Shown here: positions 37,179 through 46,952 of the stretch, one piece after another
How positions within the stretch are numbered: the first letter of the stretch is position 1
Layout of the letters: each line of letters starts with the position of its first letter
NCBI GenBank assembly: GCA_910574195.1
Contig: CAJTBF010000001.1
Span: 483,072 to 547,071, forward strand
Source of the DNA: Lachnospiraceae bacterium
Lineage (GTDB): Bacteria; Bacillota; Clostridia; Lachnospirales; Lachnospiraceae
Length of the DNA: 64,000 nt
Reading direction: 5' to 3'
Notes under the pieces: model-generated
Seen by the model: only the letters and a program-made list of their open reading frames with translations
Database searches by the model: none
Told to the model about the DNA's origin: nothing
Translations under genes and position numbers: made by a program

Positions 37179-38272
37179 TGTTTCAACTCCTGCCGCAAAG
37201 TTTCCAGAAGTTCCTCTTCCTTCACCTTTTTTATAATCGCACCTTTTTTGATCAATAACCCTTCCCCGATTCCGCCGGCGATCCCAAGATCCGCTTCTTT
37301 CGCTTCTCCCGGTCCGTTCACCACACAGCCCATCACCGCCACTTTCAAATCCAGCGGAAATTCCTGCACCATCTGTTCCACCTGCTCCGCCAGACCAATC
37401 AAATCAATCTGCGTCCGTCCACAGGTAGGGCAGGACACCACTTCGATACCTCCCTTTCGTAATCCCAGCGTCTTCAAAATCAACTTTGCAGAACGGATCT
37501 CCTCCACCGGGTCTCCCGTCAGAGAAACCCGGATCGTATTCCCTATTCCCTCATGCAGAATAATACCCAGACCAACGGAAGATTTGATATTACCGGAATA
37601 TACGGTTCCCGCTTCTGTAATGCCCACATGCAGCGGATAGGGACATTGTCTGGCAATCTGTTCATGGGCTTTCACACACATCTGTACGTCAGAAGATTTG
37701 ATACTGACGACCAGATTATCATAATCCATTCCCTCCACCATCCGAATCTTGTCCAACGCACTCTCCACAATGCCCTCTGCTGTGACGCCCCCGTATTTTT
37801 CCAGCAGCGGTTTCTCCAGGGAACCACTGTTTACGCCAATCCGGATCGGTACACCATACTCCTTTGCTTTCTCCACCACCGTGCGAACACGATCCACACT
37901 TCCGATATTGCCCGGATTGATACGGATTTTATCTGCCCCGTTCTCGATAGCGGCCAGCGCCATCCGATAATCAAAATGAATATCCGCCACCAGCGGAATA
38001 TGGATCGATTTTTTAATTTTCCGCAGCGCCTCCGCCGCTTCCCTTGTGGGTACCGTACACCGCACAATCTCACAGCCCGCCGCCTCCAGGCGAAGAATCT
38101 GTTCCACGGTCCCTTTCACATCCTCGGTTCTGGTATTGGTCATCGACTGGATTGCCACCGGATGAGAACCGCCGATGGTCACATCACCAATTTGCACCTC
38201 TTTTGTCTGCTCTCTGTATGCCTTCTTTTCTTTTCTATCCAGGTCTGTTACTGTTCCCACTGATTTATTCAT
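37166..38272 (-). CDS. ispG: 4-hydroxy-3-methylbut-2-enyl diphosphate synthase
   Basis: A 368-residue [4Fe-4S] enzyme of the MEP isoprenoid pathway (GcpE). VQIGDVTIGGSHPVAIQSMTN opens the TIM barrel (residues 26-46), and VVSCPTCGRTQIDL (about 268) with VAVMGCVVNGPGEAKEAD (about 310) provides three cluster cysteines and the catalytic glutamate. The ATG overlaps the stop of the uroporphyrinogen methyltransferase gene as ATGA, and polC begins within its last codons. In relatives ispG usually follows dxr and rseP; here tetrapyrrole genes stand in that place. Confidence 0.96.
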   Translation of the reverse strand: MNKSVGTVTDLDRKEKKAYREQTKEVQIGDVTIGGSHPVAIQSMTNTRTEDVKGTVEQILRLEAAGCEIVRCTVPTREAAEALRKIKKSIHIPLVADIHFDYRMALAAIENGADKIRINPGNIGSVDRVRTVVEKAKEYGVPIRIGVNSGSLEKPLLEKYGGVTAEGIVESALDKIRMVEGMDYDNLVVSIKSSDVQMCVKAHEQIARQCPYPLHVGITEAGTVYSGNIKSSVGLGIILHEGIGNTIRVSLTGDPVEEIRSAKLILKTLGLRKGGIEVVSCPTCGRTQIDLIGLAEQVEQMVQEFPLDLKVAVMGCVVNGPGEAKEADLGIAGGIGEGLLIKKGAIIKKVKEEELLETLRQELKHWDK

Positions 38273-39774
38273 CCTTTCCGTTTCATATCAAGTACCAGTT
38301 CTGCCAGTGAATCCAACGTGGCTTTCCCGGCCACACGAATCTGCATCCCCTGTTTCTCTGCCTCTGCAGCGGTCTGCTTTCCGATACAGGCCGCCTTTAC
38401 CTTGGAAAAATCCAATCCTCTGCATGCCTTCGCAAAACCACGGACTGTGGACGCACTGGTAAATACCACACAATCTATGGCCCCGCTTTCCAATTCCTGT
38501 TTTTCATCAATCCATTTCTGTTCCTCATACACGGTACGATAAGTCACCACTTCCTCCACGTGTGCCCCGGATTCTTCCAGAATTCTCACCAGCTCCGGAT
38601 TTCCATACTCCGCACGGGGAAGTAAAATACATGTTCCGGAGATTTTCTGCTTTGCCAGCGCCTTTGCCAGATGCTCCCCGTCGTAGACCTCCGGTACCAA
38701 ATCTGCAAAAATCCCCCGTTCCTCCAATGCTTTCCCTGTTCCCTCCCCCAGTGCCGCAATCCGCGCACTGCCAAGTGACCGAAAGTCACAATGTTCCTCC
38801 CTCATTTTTTCAAAGAAAATGCATACTCCCGTGGGGCTGGTAAAGACAATCCACTGATATTTTCGCAGTCTCCCAAATACCTTCCGCAACAGTTCTATTT
38901 CTTCCACTGCTTCCGTGCGAATGGAGGGAAGTTCCAATACTTCCGCTCCCTGTTCCCGCAATTTGGCCGCCAATGCGGATATCCGTTCCCTGGGACGGGT
39001 CAGCAGCACTTTATAACCGGACAGAGGAAGTGATTCATACCAGGCAAACTCCTTTGCCAGAGAGCACACCTTCCCCACCATGATCAAAGCCGGCGTCTTT
39101 ACTCCCTGCCGCTTTCCTTCCTCCTCCAATGTCCCCACGGTGGCCAAAATCCGCTTCTGCCCCGCCATCGTTCCCTGCTGGAGAAGGGCGGCCGGCATAT
39201 CCGGTTCCATTCCGGCCTCCAGAAGCCCCCTGCAAATTGCTCCCAAAGCCGCCACCCCCATCAAAAACACTAATGTTCCCCCAACTCTCACCAGCGCCTC
39301 AAAATCAAGGGAAACTTCCTTTCCTGCTTTTGGATGCCCCGTAACCACATGCAGGGAGGAAGAAAAATCCCGATGGGTAACCGGAATCCCGTGATACGCC
39401 GGCACCGCAAGCGGCGACGGAATTCCGGGCACAATCTCATAGGGAATCTGATGCTCCTTTAACAGAACCAATTCCTCTGCGCCCCTCCCGAACAAAAACG
39501 GATCTCCGCCTTTTAAGCGTACTACCCGCAGCCCTTTTTGCGCCTGTTCCAGCAGAATCCGGTTGATCTGCTCCTGCGGCATGGTATGACAAGAAGCCCG
39601 TTTCCCCACAAAAATCGCCGCTGCTCCCGGCGGAATCAAAGACAAAATTCCCGGCCCCACCAGACTGTCATAGACAACTACTTCCGCCCGAAGCAGCGCC
39701 TCTCTCCCCTTGACGGTGAACAATCCAGGATCTCCCGGTCCTGCACCCACCAGCCACACTTTTCCTGCTTTCAT
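38269..39774 (-). CDS. cobA/hemD: Fused uroporphyrinogen-III methyltransferase / uroporphyrinogen-III synthase
   Basis: A 501-residue two-domain protein. Residues 1-245 are the SAM-dependent methyltransferase (VWLVGAGPGDPGLFTVKG at the start, VVRLKGGDPFLFGRGAEE near 85, VTHRDFSSSLHVVTGHPK near 130) that makes precorrin-2. Residues about 250-500 are uroporphyrinogen-III synthase (VLLTRPRERISALAAKL, then VFTSPTGVCIFFE and VFTSASTVRGFAK). One protein thus closes the ring and methylates it on the way to sirohaem or cobalamin. It lies 10 bases after hemC and overlaps ispG by 4 bases. This fusion is common in clostridia. Confidence 0.95.
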   Translation of the reverse strand: MKAGKVWLVGAGPGDPGLFTVKGREALLRAEVVVYDSLVGPGILSLIPPGAAAIFVGKRASCHTMPQEQINRILLEQAQKGLRVVRLKGGDPFLFGRGAEELVLLKEHQIPYEIVPGIPSPLAVPAYHGIPVTHRDFSSSLHVVTGHPKAGKEVSLDFEALVRVGGTLVFLMGVAALGAICRGLLEAGMEPDMPAALLQQGTMAGQKRILATVGTLEEEGKRQGVKTPALIMVGKVCSLAKEFAWYESLPLSGYKVLLTRPRERISALAAKLREQGAEVLELPSIRTEAVEEIELLRKVFGRLRKYQWIVFTSPTGVCIFFEKMREEHCDFRSLGSARIAALGEGTGKALEERGIFADLVPEVYDGEHLAKALAKQKISGTCILLPRAEYGNPELVRILEESGAHVEEVVTYRTVYEEQKWIDEKQELESGAIDCVVFTSASTVRGFAKACRGLDFSKVKAACIGKQTAAEAEKQGMQIRVAGKATLDSLAELVLDMKRKG

Positions 39775-39784
39775 TGCTTCTCTC

Positions 39785-40669
39785 CTAAAGACCGCTTTTT
39801 ATCTGCCGGGCCAATTCCTCTCCCAGCCGTTCTGCCTCTTCCATATTTCCCCGGATTTTCGCCCGGTGACAGGTGTCGTCCGCCTCCCGGTAATAAAAAC
39901 CCTCCAGCAGCAATCTACCCTCCGTAACCTTTCCATATGCGGCCGCCGGAGACGAACATCCTCCCCCCAAATGCCGCACAAAAGCACGTTCTGCCCGCGC
40001 TGCACAGGCTGTTTCCGCTTCCTCATATCCCTGCAGATAACTGTAATCTTCTCCCTCTCTTCCCTGCACGGCCAGAATCCCCTGTCCGGCGGCCGGGAGC
40101 ATTTCCTCTATTTCAAAATATCTGCTGATCCGTTCTTCCAGATGCAGCCGCTTTAACCCGGCGGCCGCCAACACAATTGCACCGTACTCCCCGGCATCCA
40201 GTTTTTCCAGTCTGGTCAGCACATTTCCACGAATGCTTTTGCAATTCACCTGGGGAAACAATCTTTGAAACTGCACGGTGCGTCGTAAACTGGAACTTCC
40301 CACCGGTTTTCTCTTATCCCACTGCGTGCTCCCCTTTGGAAGAACCAATACATCCCTGGGGTCCTCCCTGGGTGACACGCAGAGCAAGGGCAGCCCCTCC
40401 GGCAGTTCCATGGGCAGATCCTTTAAACTGTGGACGGACAGGTCGCTTCTTCCCTCTTGCAGCGCCCAGTCCAATTCTTTCACAAACAAGCCTTTACCGC
40501 CAATCTGGTTCAGCGGCCGATGCAGAATCCGATCCCCGGTCGTCTTCATGGGAAGCAGTTCCACATGCAGTCCGGGATGGTTCCGGCAGATGTACTCCCG
40601 CACCAGGCCGCTTTGCGCCATCGCAAGCTTGCTTTCCCGGGTGCCGATGATCACCTTATTTTCTTTCAT
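39785..40669 (-). CDS. hemC: Hydroxymethylbilane synthase (porphobilinogen deaminase)
   Basis: A 294-residue enzyme joining four porphobilinogens. KVIIGTRESKLAMAQSGLV opens domain 1, and DLSVHSLKDLPMELPEGL near 75 carries the catalytic aspartate region. SLRRTVQFQRLFP near 125 has the substrate-binding arginines, and RHLGGGCSSPAAAYG near 232 contains the cysteine that holds the dipyrromethane cofactor. It follows sbcC by 12 bases and precedes cobA/hemD by 10. The upstream pathway genes (hemA, hemL, hemB) are not in the window. Confidence 0.96.
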   Translation of the reverse strand: MKENKVIIGTRESKLAMAQSGLVREYICRNHPGLHVELLPMKTTGDRILHRPLNQIGGKGLFVKELDWALQEGRSDLSVHSLKDLPMELPEGLPLLCVSPREDPRDVLVLPKGSTQWDKRKPVGSSSLRRTVQFQRLFPQVNCKSIRGNVLTRLEKLDAGEYGAIVLAAAGLKRLHLEERISRYFEIEEMLPAAGQGILAVQGREGEDYSYLQGYEEAETACAARAERAFVRHLGGGCSSPAAAYGKVTEGRLLLEGFYYREADDTCHRAKIRGNMEEAERLGEELARQIKSGL

Positions 40670-40681
40670 ACATCTTCCCCC

Positions 40682-43600
40682 TTAAAATCCTGTTTCGATT
40701 GTAATCTGACTGCCATCCTTCGTTTTTTTGATCTGGATCTGCTGTGAAATATTTTCTTTCAGTTCTTCTCGATGACTGATAATCCCCACCAATTTGCTGG
40801 TTCCGGAAAGATGAAGTAACGTCTCCATTGCGTTGTCCATGGATTTCCGATCCAGAGAACCGAACCCCTCATCCACGAACAGGGCATCCATCTGCACCCC
40901 GCCTAAATGGGACGAAACCGTATCGGAAAGTCCCAACGCCAGGCTTAAGGAAGCCTGAAAACTCTCTCCACCAGACAGATTTCCCACCGGCCTTCTGCGG
41001 CCGGTAAAATGATCCAATACTTCCAGATTCAAAGCTGTACTGCTTTTCCGGTCGGCAGGGTCCTTCTGGCGAAGCAGCTCATACTGATTCTCGCTCATGG
41101 GAAGCAATCTCTGATTTGCCGCAGCAATGATCCGGTCAAATCCTGCTGCCTGCATATACTGTTCCAGAGTCATTTTAGCTTTCCCCCTGACCTGCCCCGT
41201 CACCAGATCGTATAATCGGGTACAGATCCCTTCCTCCTTTCTCCATTTCTCCAGACTGCTTTTTTTCGACAAGATCTGCTTCCTGATTTTCTCATGATCC
41301 TGTATCCGCTGCTGTATCTCTGTCTTTTTGGCACGAAGCGTTTCCACTTCTGTCTTTCGCTGTTCCATTTCCTGTTTAAGCGCTTCCTCATCCACCCACG
41401 ACTTCCCGGCCGCATCTGCCTTTGCCTGTCGGAACTGTTCCGCATGGACGGCCACCGCGGTCTCATAACGGTTCTTTTCCTCTTCCTCTTTCTGAATCTT
41501 GTCCTCCCCGGTCACATAGGATAAGAATTCTTCCTCAGAAGAAAACTGCCTCTCTTTCTGCTTCTCTGCAAAAATTCTCTGCAGACGGTCCGCCTCCGTC
41601 CGTTCCTTCTCACAGGCAGATCGCACGGTTTCCAAAGCCGTCTCTGCTTTTCCGATCTCTTTTTCGGCCTCCTCTTTTTCCGTTCTTGCCCGTCGAAGCA
41701 TTTTTTCGATTCTTTGCGCTTCTTTTTCCAATCTTTCCTGTTCTTCCCTGGCTTTGGCCAGACTGCTATATTCCAATTTATCAAACGTGGTCAGCAACGT
41801 CCCAACTTCCGATAGTTCCCTCTGATTTTTTTCCCATTCTTCCTGAAATACTCCCTTACGCTTCTCGAAAGCCTCCGCCTCTTCCTGCCGGGCCTGTTCC
41901 AATACCTTCTCTTTTCGAACCAGCTCTTCGCAGTCCTTCTGCAGACACTTCACTCTATCTTCGCAGGCTTCCCGCCTCTGGAATCCCTGCTCCAACTCCG
42001 CCTGGACTTTCAAAAACAATTCTTCCAGAGTATACCTTTCCCCATATTCTCCTGTGGAACTCTTTTCCGAATCCTTCGTTCCTTTTATATCTTCCGTTCC
42101 TTCTATTTGCTCCGGTCCTCTCTCCCTCACCGCAGCAAGAATTTCCGGCCGCAGCCGCTTTTTTGTTTCCTCCACGGTAGCATTCCATTTCTCCGTTTCC
42201 TGTAAAACCCGCTCCTTCTTCTCCCGAACTTTTTCCTCTTCTTTTCGCCTTGTTTCCAGTTCTGCCTCCGTCACCGCTTTTTCCGGAAGCGCCGCCGGTT
42301 CCGGGTGATGGGTACTGCCGCATACCGGACATTTTTTTCCCTCGGTAAGATTTCTTGCCAGTAATCCGGCCCGGCCGCTTTCCAGCAGCCGTTCCGATAG
42401 TTTCCTGCGTTCCTCTTTTTCCAGATATTCCTGCTGTATGTACAAAAATTCCTGCTGCTTTTGCCGCAAACGCTTTTCCGCCTCCCGATAAGTCGGAATC
42501 TTCCTCTGTACAAGCTCTTCCAGTTCCGTTTGTTCCTGTATCACTTTTTCCTGCTCATACTTTGCTGCTTCCAGTTCCACCGGCCTGGCCCGCAGCGCTT
42601 TCACTTCCACTTCCAGACGACGAACTTTTTCCTGCCACTCCTTCTCTGTTTCTTCCAGCTCTGCTTTTTCCTGTTCCAGCTTCCGGTGCGTCTTCAGCAG
42701 CAGAATCCTGTCGGAACGTAACCGTTCCCGGTATTCATACTTTTCAAACTCGTCCCGAAGTTTTTCTGCTTTCCGCCGCAGATTTTCTCCCTCTTGTTCC
42801 TGCGCTTCGATCTGCTCCAACTGCTTCTTTACATCCCGTTCTCTGTCCTTTGCCTTTTCCAGCTCCTGTTCGAGGCGTGCCTGCTCTTTTTGATACTCCT
42901 GCAGCCGTTTCCCGGCATTTTTCCAATTTTGATACGCCGGATTCACTTCCCGTGTTGCCGCAATCTGCCTCTGAATCTGCAGTGTCAGGCAGTTCATCTC
43001 TTCCTTTCTTCCTTCCAGCTCCTTCTGCTTTTTCTGCAGGTCTTCCAGACGCCGGAGAACTGCGTTCTCCTGTTGTGCCAGAATCAGCGCCTCTTTTCTC
43101 GTCTCCAGCAAGATGTCAGCATCCGAGAGTACCTTTTCCTGGAACTGAAGCCGGCCTGTGTCTTCCTGCACCATCTGTTCCAGAATCTCCGTCAGTTCTT
43201 CCAAATTCCAGACCTGCGCATTCTCCGCCACCTTTTCCTGCAAAGCCGCCAACCGTTCCGTATATGTACTTTCCCCAGAAGCACTGGCTCCCTGAAAATA
43301 TTGCGCGATACTCCGGGCAAGCGCGGTTCTCTTTTCATGAGCGGCATCTTTTCTCTTTTTCAACTGTTCCCCGATCTTCTGATATCCTTCCGTCAGAAAA
43401 ATAGTACGTAAAATCTCGGTTCTTATGTCTGTCTTCGCATTGAGAAGTTCCCGGAACTCCCCCTGCGCAATCATCACAATCTGCTTAAACTGTTTCCCGT
43501 CTATGTGCAGAAGTTCCCGCACCGCTTTATTTACCGCTGATACCCCTTCCAGGGGCGGCAGACCTTCCCGATAAAAAACCGCTTTCTCCCCCTGTATAAC

Positions 43601-43927
43601 CGTTCCCGTCCCCCGTTGCTTTGCACGCTCGTAAGAAGGTTGACGATATACATGGTACGCCTTTTCCTGGTGAGTAAAATAAAAATCCACATAACTTTCC
43701 GTATCCGGGTCTGCATACTCACTGCGAAGCGTTTTGGGATCCCGATAGCTTCCGCTGGCCTCCCCGTACAGTGCAAAACAAATGGCGTCAAACAGCGTCG
43801 TTTTCCCCGCCCCTGTATCCCCGGAAATCAAAAACACGCCCCGTTCCTCAAACACGCCAAACTCAATGGGAGACACGGTTCCCGCATAAGGTCCCAGCGC
43901 GCTGAGAATCAATTTAACCGGCCTCAC
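40682..43927 (-). CDS. sbcC: Exonuclease SbcC (SMC-like ATPase)
   Basis: A 1081-residue ATPase partner of SbcD; the complex cuts DNA hairpins and blocked ends. The start is GTG 43925-43927 (RPVKLILSALGPYAG), overlapping the sbcD end by 14 bases. Walker A is ISGDTGAGKTTLFDA near 32; long coiled-coil arms fill about 170-880 and are broken by the zinc hook KKCPVCGSTHHPEP (about 540). The C-terminal lobe has LSGGESFQASLSLALGLS (signature) and ALFVDEGFGSLD (Walker B). Family length is about 1050, so it is complete. Confidence 0.95.
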   Translation of the reverse strand: MRPVKLILSALGPYAGTVSPIEFGVFEERGVFLISGDTGAGKTTLFDAICFALYGEASGSYRDPKTLRSEYADPDTESYVDFYFTHQEKAYHVYRQPSYERAKQRGTGTVIQGEKAVFYREGLPPLEGVSAVNKAVRELLHIDGKQFKQIVMIAQGEFRELLNAKTDIRTEILRTIFLTEGYQKIGEQLKKRKDAAHEKRTALARSIAQYFQGASASGESTYTERLAALQEKVAENAQVWNLEELTEILEQMVQEDTGRLQFQEKVLSDADILLETRKEALILAQQENAVLRRLEDLQKKQKELEGRKEEMNCLTLQIQRQIAATREVNPAYQNWKNAGKRLQEYQKEQARLEQELEKAKDRERDVKKQLEQIEAQEQEGENLRRKAEKLRDEFEKYEYRERLRSDRILLLKTHRKLEQEKAELEETEKEWQEKVRRLEVEVKALRARPVELEAAKYEQEKVIQEQTELEELVQRKIPTYREAEKRLRQKQQEFLYIQQEYLEKEERRKLSERLLESGRAGLLARNLTEGKKCPVCGSTHHPEPAALPEKAVTEAELETRRKEEEKVREKKERVLQETEKWNATVEETKKRLRPEILAAVRERGPEQIEGTEDIKGTKDSEKSSTGEYGERYTLEELFLKVQAELEQGFQRREACEDRVKCLQKDCEELVRKEKVLEQARQEEAEAFEKRKGVFQEEWEKNQRELSEVGTLLTTFDKLEYSSLAKAREEQERLEKEAQRIEKMLRRARTEKEEAEKEIGKAETALETVRSACEKERTEADRLQRIFAEKQKERQFSSEEEFLSYVTGEDKIQKEEEEKNRYETAVAVHAEQFRQAKADAAGKSWVDEEALKQEMEQRKTEVETLRAKKTEIQQRIQDHEKIRKQILSKKSSLEKWRKEEGICTRLYDLVTGQVRGKAKMTLEQYMQAAGFDRIIAAANQRLLPMSENQYELLRQKDPADRKSSTALNLEVLDHFTGRRRPVGNLSGGESFQASLSLALGLSDTVSSHLGGVQMDALFVDEGFGSLDRKSMDNAMETLLHLSGTSKLVGIISHREELKENISQQIQIKKTKDGSQITIETGF

Positions 43928-45071
43928 CTGCAACACCTGCCTCTCCTGCCGCTTCCAGCGCCACACGTAGTTCTTCCTCGTCGATGGCACATCCGTACAT
44001 CATCTCATAAAATGCAGAAATCAATTCCTGAAAAGACTTTTCCTGCATTTCTTCCGCCAAATCCGGCTGAACGTTTGCCTGGGTATGAGAATTCTCATAA
44101 TCCAGTTTCAATGTTCTGGGATAATACTGCCGAAGAATCGTCATGGCATCCAAAACCGGCGTTTCTTCGGTAAGCGTCACATAAATAAAATCTTCCGGAT
44201 CCTGTACATTTTTCGGATCCAGAAGCTGCTCCATCCGTCCTTTCAAATGCCGCATATCCCGCAGCGGCCGTAAAGGAACCAATTCAATCTCCACCGTTCC
44301 CTTTTCCCGGATCGTCACAACCGGGACCGATTTTTCATTCTGTATCTCACTGAAAGAATATTTCAGGGGGGAACCTGCGTACCGGATTGTTTCTTTTCCT
44401 ACTTTCTGTGGCGCATGCAGATGTCCCAGCGCCACATAGTCGAAACCTTCCAGCACATCCGCTCTGATCTTTTCCACATTCCCCACATGCCGCACCGTCA
44501 TGTTTTCCGAACCTCCAAACACCGGTTCTTCCTTTCCGCCCGTAACAAATTGATGCGCCACCAGAATATTACGCTCTGTCTCCCTGATTCCTGCATGCCT
44601 CAGGATGACGCTTACCGCCTGCTCATAGGAATCGATCTTTTCCTCCGGAAAAAAGTGCTTCACCTGGGAAGCCTTCACAAACGGCAGCAAATAAAAATGA
44701 ATCTCTCCATACGCATCTTCCAGCGTCTGTCTATATAGTGTTCCCTCATATTTGGACGCAATGTAAATCCCCCGCGCCTCAAACAAAGCACTGCCAAAAT
44801 GCAGTCTTTCATCGGAATCGTGATTGCCGCTGATCAGATACGTCTTCCGCTGCATCTGCGCCAGACGGCACAGAAAGTGATCCAGCACCCGGACAGCTTC
44901 CTCGCTGGGAATCGTCTTATCATACACATCCCCTGCAATGAGAACCGCATCAATCTCACGCTTTTCCACGATCGAGAGAATCTGCTCCAAAATATACTCC
45001 TGATCCTCAATCATATGGTAGTCATTGACAGACTTTCCAATATGCAGATCCCCCAAATGCAGTAGTTTCAT
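43914..45071 (-). CDS. sbcD: Exonuclease SbcD (Mre11-like nuclease)
   Basis: A 385-residue metallophosphoesterase. The start is ATG 45069-45071 (MKLLHLGDLHIGK) with GGAGG just upstream. Metal ligands are DLHIGK, LIAGDVYDK near 47, ISGNHDSDERL near 80, HQFVTGG near 185 and LGHLHAPQKV near 220. The C-terminus ends in an Ala/Gly/Glu repeat (EAAGEAGVAGEAG) that overlaps the sbcC start. It is the first gene of the six-gene run down to polC. Confidence 0.95.
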   Translation of the reverse strand: MKLLHLGDLHIGKSVNDYHMIEDQEYILEQILSIVEKREIDAVLIAGDVYDKTIPSEEAVRVLDHFLCRLAQMQRKTYLISGNHDSDERLHFGSALFEARGIYIASKYEGTLYRQTLEDAYGEIHFYLLPFVKASQVKHFFPEEKIDSYEQAVSVILRHAGIRETERNILVAHQFVTGGKEEPVFGGSENMTVRHVGNVEKIRADVLEGFDYVALGHLHAPQKVGKETIRYAGSPLKYSFSEIQNEKSVPVVTIREKGTVEIELVPLRPLRDMRHLKGRMEQLLDPKNVQDPEDFIYVTLTEETPVLDAMTILRQYYPRTLKLDYENSHTQANVQPDLAEEMQEKSFQELISAFYEMMYGCAIDEEELRVALEAAGEAGVAGEAG

Positions 45072-45171
45072 CCCAACCTCCAAATAAAAACCGACCTAAA
45101 ACACTTCGATTATACCAAAAACAACAATTGAAGTAAACACCGTTCCCCGGAAATCAGTTTCCGTTTTGTAA

Positions 45172-45310
45172 CTATTCGGCCCAGGACTTTGCACTTGCTG
45201 CAAAGTCCGTGAGAACGCATCACAGTTGGAACAGAATCCGGCCTCTTTGCCGTAAGGCAAACTTCAATAGACCGGATTTGCATAACAGAGAAACCGAAAG
45301 CTGAACTGTT
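45172..45310. repeat. Structured intergenic element with nested inverted repeats
   Basis: Between sbcD and the rhomboid gene lie three perfect stems: GGACTTTGCA/TGCAAAGTCC (45184-45208), TTTGCC/GGCAAA (45246-45261), and AATCCGG/CCGGATT (45235-45278) enclosing the second. AACTATT and AACTGTTAC at the flanks are related. It has no ORF. It resembles dispersed non-coding repeats of gut Clostridia, but whether it recurs cannot be seen here. Confidence 0.65.
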
Positions 45311-45319
45311 ACTTTGTTT

Positions 45320-45922
45320 TTAGCGCCTTTTCTCCGTTTTCTCCTGCCTGGAACCTGCAAAAAGGAACCCAAATATCGCGCCTACGATTCCACCGATGAT
45401 ATGCGCCATATTGGAAATATTGCTCTCCACAAATACTCCTTCGTACGCCTGCTGTCCGAGAAAAATCACAGCAACCAAAAAGAAAGTGACCGGGATTTCC
45501 CCCTCTTTTACGCTGGTAAAAGAAGACAGCAGAATAAATGCAAATACGACGCCGCTGGCGCCGCACAGGGCAATATTCCAGAAAAAAATATAATTCACCA
45601 CTCCTGTCACCAGGGCGGTCACTCCGATCACTTCCAATACCTTCATCGAACCGTACTTTTCTTCCAGAAGCGGCCCTAATAATAACAAATACATTGCATT
45701 TCCCATAAAATGTTCCCAACCGGCATGCCCCAAAACATGGGTAAAAAAACGCAGATATGTTCCCGGGGAAGTTAGTGGGGAATGGTACGTCATAAACAGC
45801 AATGCATTACTTGCTCCATCTGTCAGCACATTCAACGCCGTCGCAAAAAAACTCAGCGCTACCATAGCCAACACAATCGGTGCATTAAATGCGATTCGAA
45901 TTCTCTTTTTCATGATAATCAC
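45320..45922 (-). CDS. Rhomboid-family intramembrane serine protease
   Basis: A 200-residue, six-helix membrane protease. The catalytic serine is in LCGASGVVFAF (S123) and the histidine in NMAHIIGGIVGAI (H174). The oxyanion motif is HAGWEHFMGNAMYLL (H71, N75) in helix 2. GTG 45920-45922 is taken as start because AAGGA lies 4-5 bases before it; ATG 45911-45913, three codons later, is also possible. Rhomboids cut transmembrane segments of membrane proteins; the substrate is unknown. The surrounding genes give no functional hint. Confidence 0.9.
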   Translation of the reverse strand: MIIMKKRIRIAFNAPIVLAMVALSFFATALNVLTDGASNALLFMTYHSPLTSPGTYLRFFTHVLGHAGWEHFMGNAMYLLLLGPLLEEKYGSMKVLEVIGVTALVTGVVNYIFFWNIALCGASGVVFAFILLSSFTSVKEGEIPVTFFLVAVIFLGQQAYEGVFVESNISNMAHIIGGIVGAIFGFLFAGSRQEKTEKRR

Positions 45923-46070
45923 TCATTCCTTTCTGTTCGCGCGGATACAAATAGTAATGAAAACTTATTTTTCACCCGTCGGCAGATCTTATCCTGCTTT
46001 TTATTTTTTCTTTCTGAGATGGAAAATATACCTCTGCCTTCTTTTCTTTCCCCGATCTCACTGTGATTTC

Positions 46071-46952
46071 CTACCTGTCCGCTGTTTCATTCCATATAGA
46101 GAATCCAAGAATCAGGATCCCGCCAAAAATCTGAGAAAACGTAATTCTCTCCCCCAGCACCAGAACAGAGATGACAACCGCCACCATCGGATCTATATAA
46201 CTTAGAATCGCCGCCTCCTGTCCGCGAAGTTCTTTCAAGGATGAAAAATAGAGACAATATGTCATTCCTGTATGGAACAGTCCGACAATCAAAAGATGGA
46301 TCCACCCCTTTCCCGAAAGCGTCAGAAGGCGGAAACCACTGGTGCAGGCCACGTAAGGAAACAACACCATAATTGCCGCCAGAAATTGTAGAAAAGTTCG
46401 TTCCACACCGGAAACTCCTTTGATAAACTTATTCAGCAAAATCACTGCGGCATAAAAAACCGCTGCCCCCAGTCCAAACAGAACCCCGGTCAATCCTGTT
46501 CCCTTCCCATACAGATTCCCGATCCCGATAATCAATACCACACCGACTGTTGACATCACAAAGCAGAGAATCTGCTTTTTCGTCAACTTTTCATGAAACA
46601 GAAACGGACAAAGTATCGTTACAATCACCGGTGCAACATAATAACTCAAAGTAGCCACCGAGATTGTCGTATACTGGTAGGCCTCAAATAGTAAGATCCA
46701 ATTCATTCCCATAGCGGCGCCGGACAGTAACAGAAAGAACAATTCCTTTCGGATCGAAGATAGTTGGAGTTTGCTTCTCCTTCCTCCAAAGTAACCCAAC
46801 AATAAAAGCACCGCCAAAACTGCCCGATACAGTGCAATCTCGCCGGAGGAAAGGGCAATCTCCCTTACGAACATCCCGATCGTTCCAAATACCACCATGG
46901 AAACGATCAGTTTCACACGGGCTCTCTTTCCCTTTTTCTCTTCTTTTTCCAT
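46071..46952 (-). CDS. EamA/DMT-family transporter
   Basis: A 293-residue membrane protein with ten helices in two EamA halves (about 15-140 and 155-290). The start is ATG 46950-46952 with GGGAG 6 bases upstream, giving a lysine-rich cytoplasmic N-terminus (MEKEEKKGKRARVK). GTIGMFVREIALSSGEIALYRAV near 22 and SYYVAPVIVTILCPFLF near 103 are the conserved EamA segments. Such proteins export or import metabolites such as amino acids; the substrate is unknown. Confidence 0.9.
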   Translation of the reverse strand: MEKEEKKGKRARVKLIVSMVVFGTIGMFVREIALSSGEIALYRAVLAVLLLLGYFGGRRSKLQLSSIRKELFFLLLSGAAMGMNWILLFEAYQYTTISVATLSYYVAPVIVTILCPFLFHEKLTKKQILCFVMSTVGVVLIIGIGNLYGKGTGLTGVLFGLGAAVFYAAVILLNKFIKGVSGVERTFLQFLAAIMVLFPYVACTSGFRLLTLSGKGWIHLLIVGLFHTGMTYCLYFSSLKELRGQEAAILSYIDPMVAVVISVLVLGERITFSQIFGGILILGFSIWNETADR

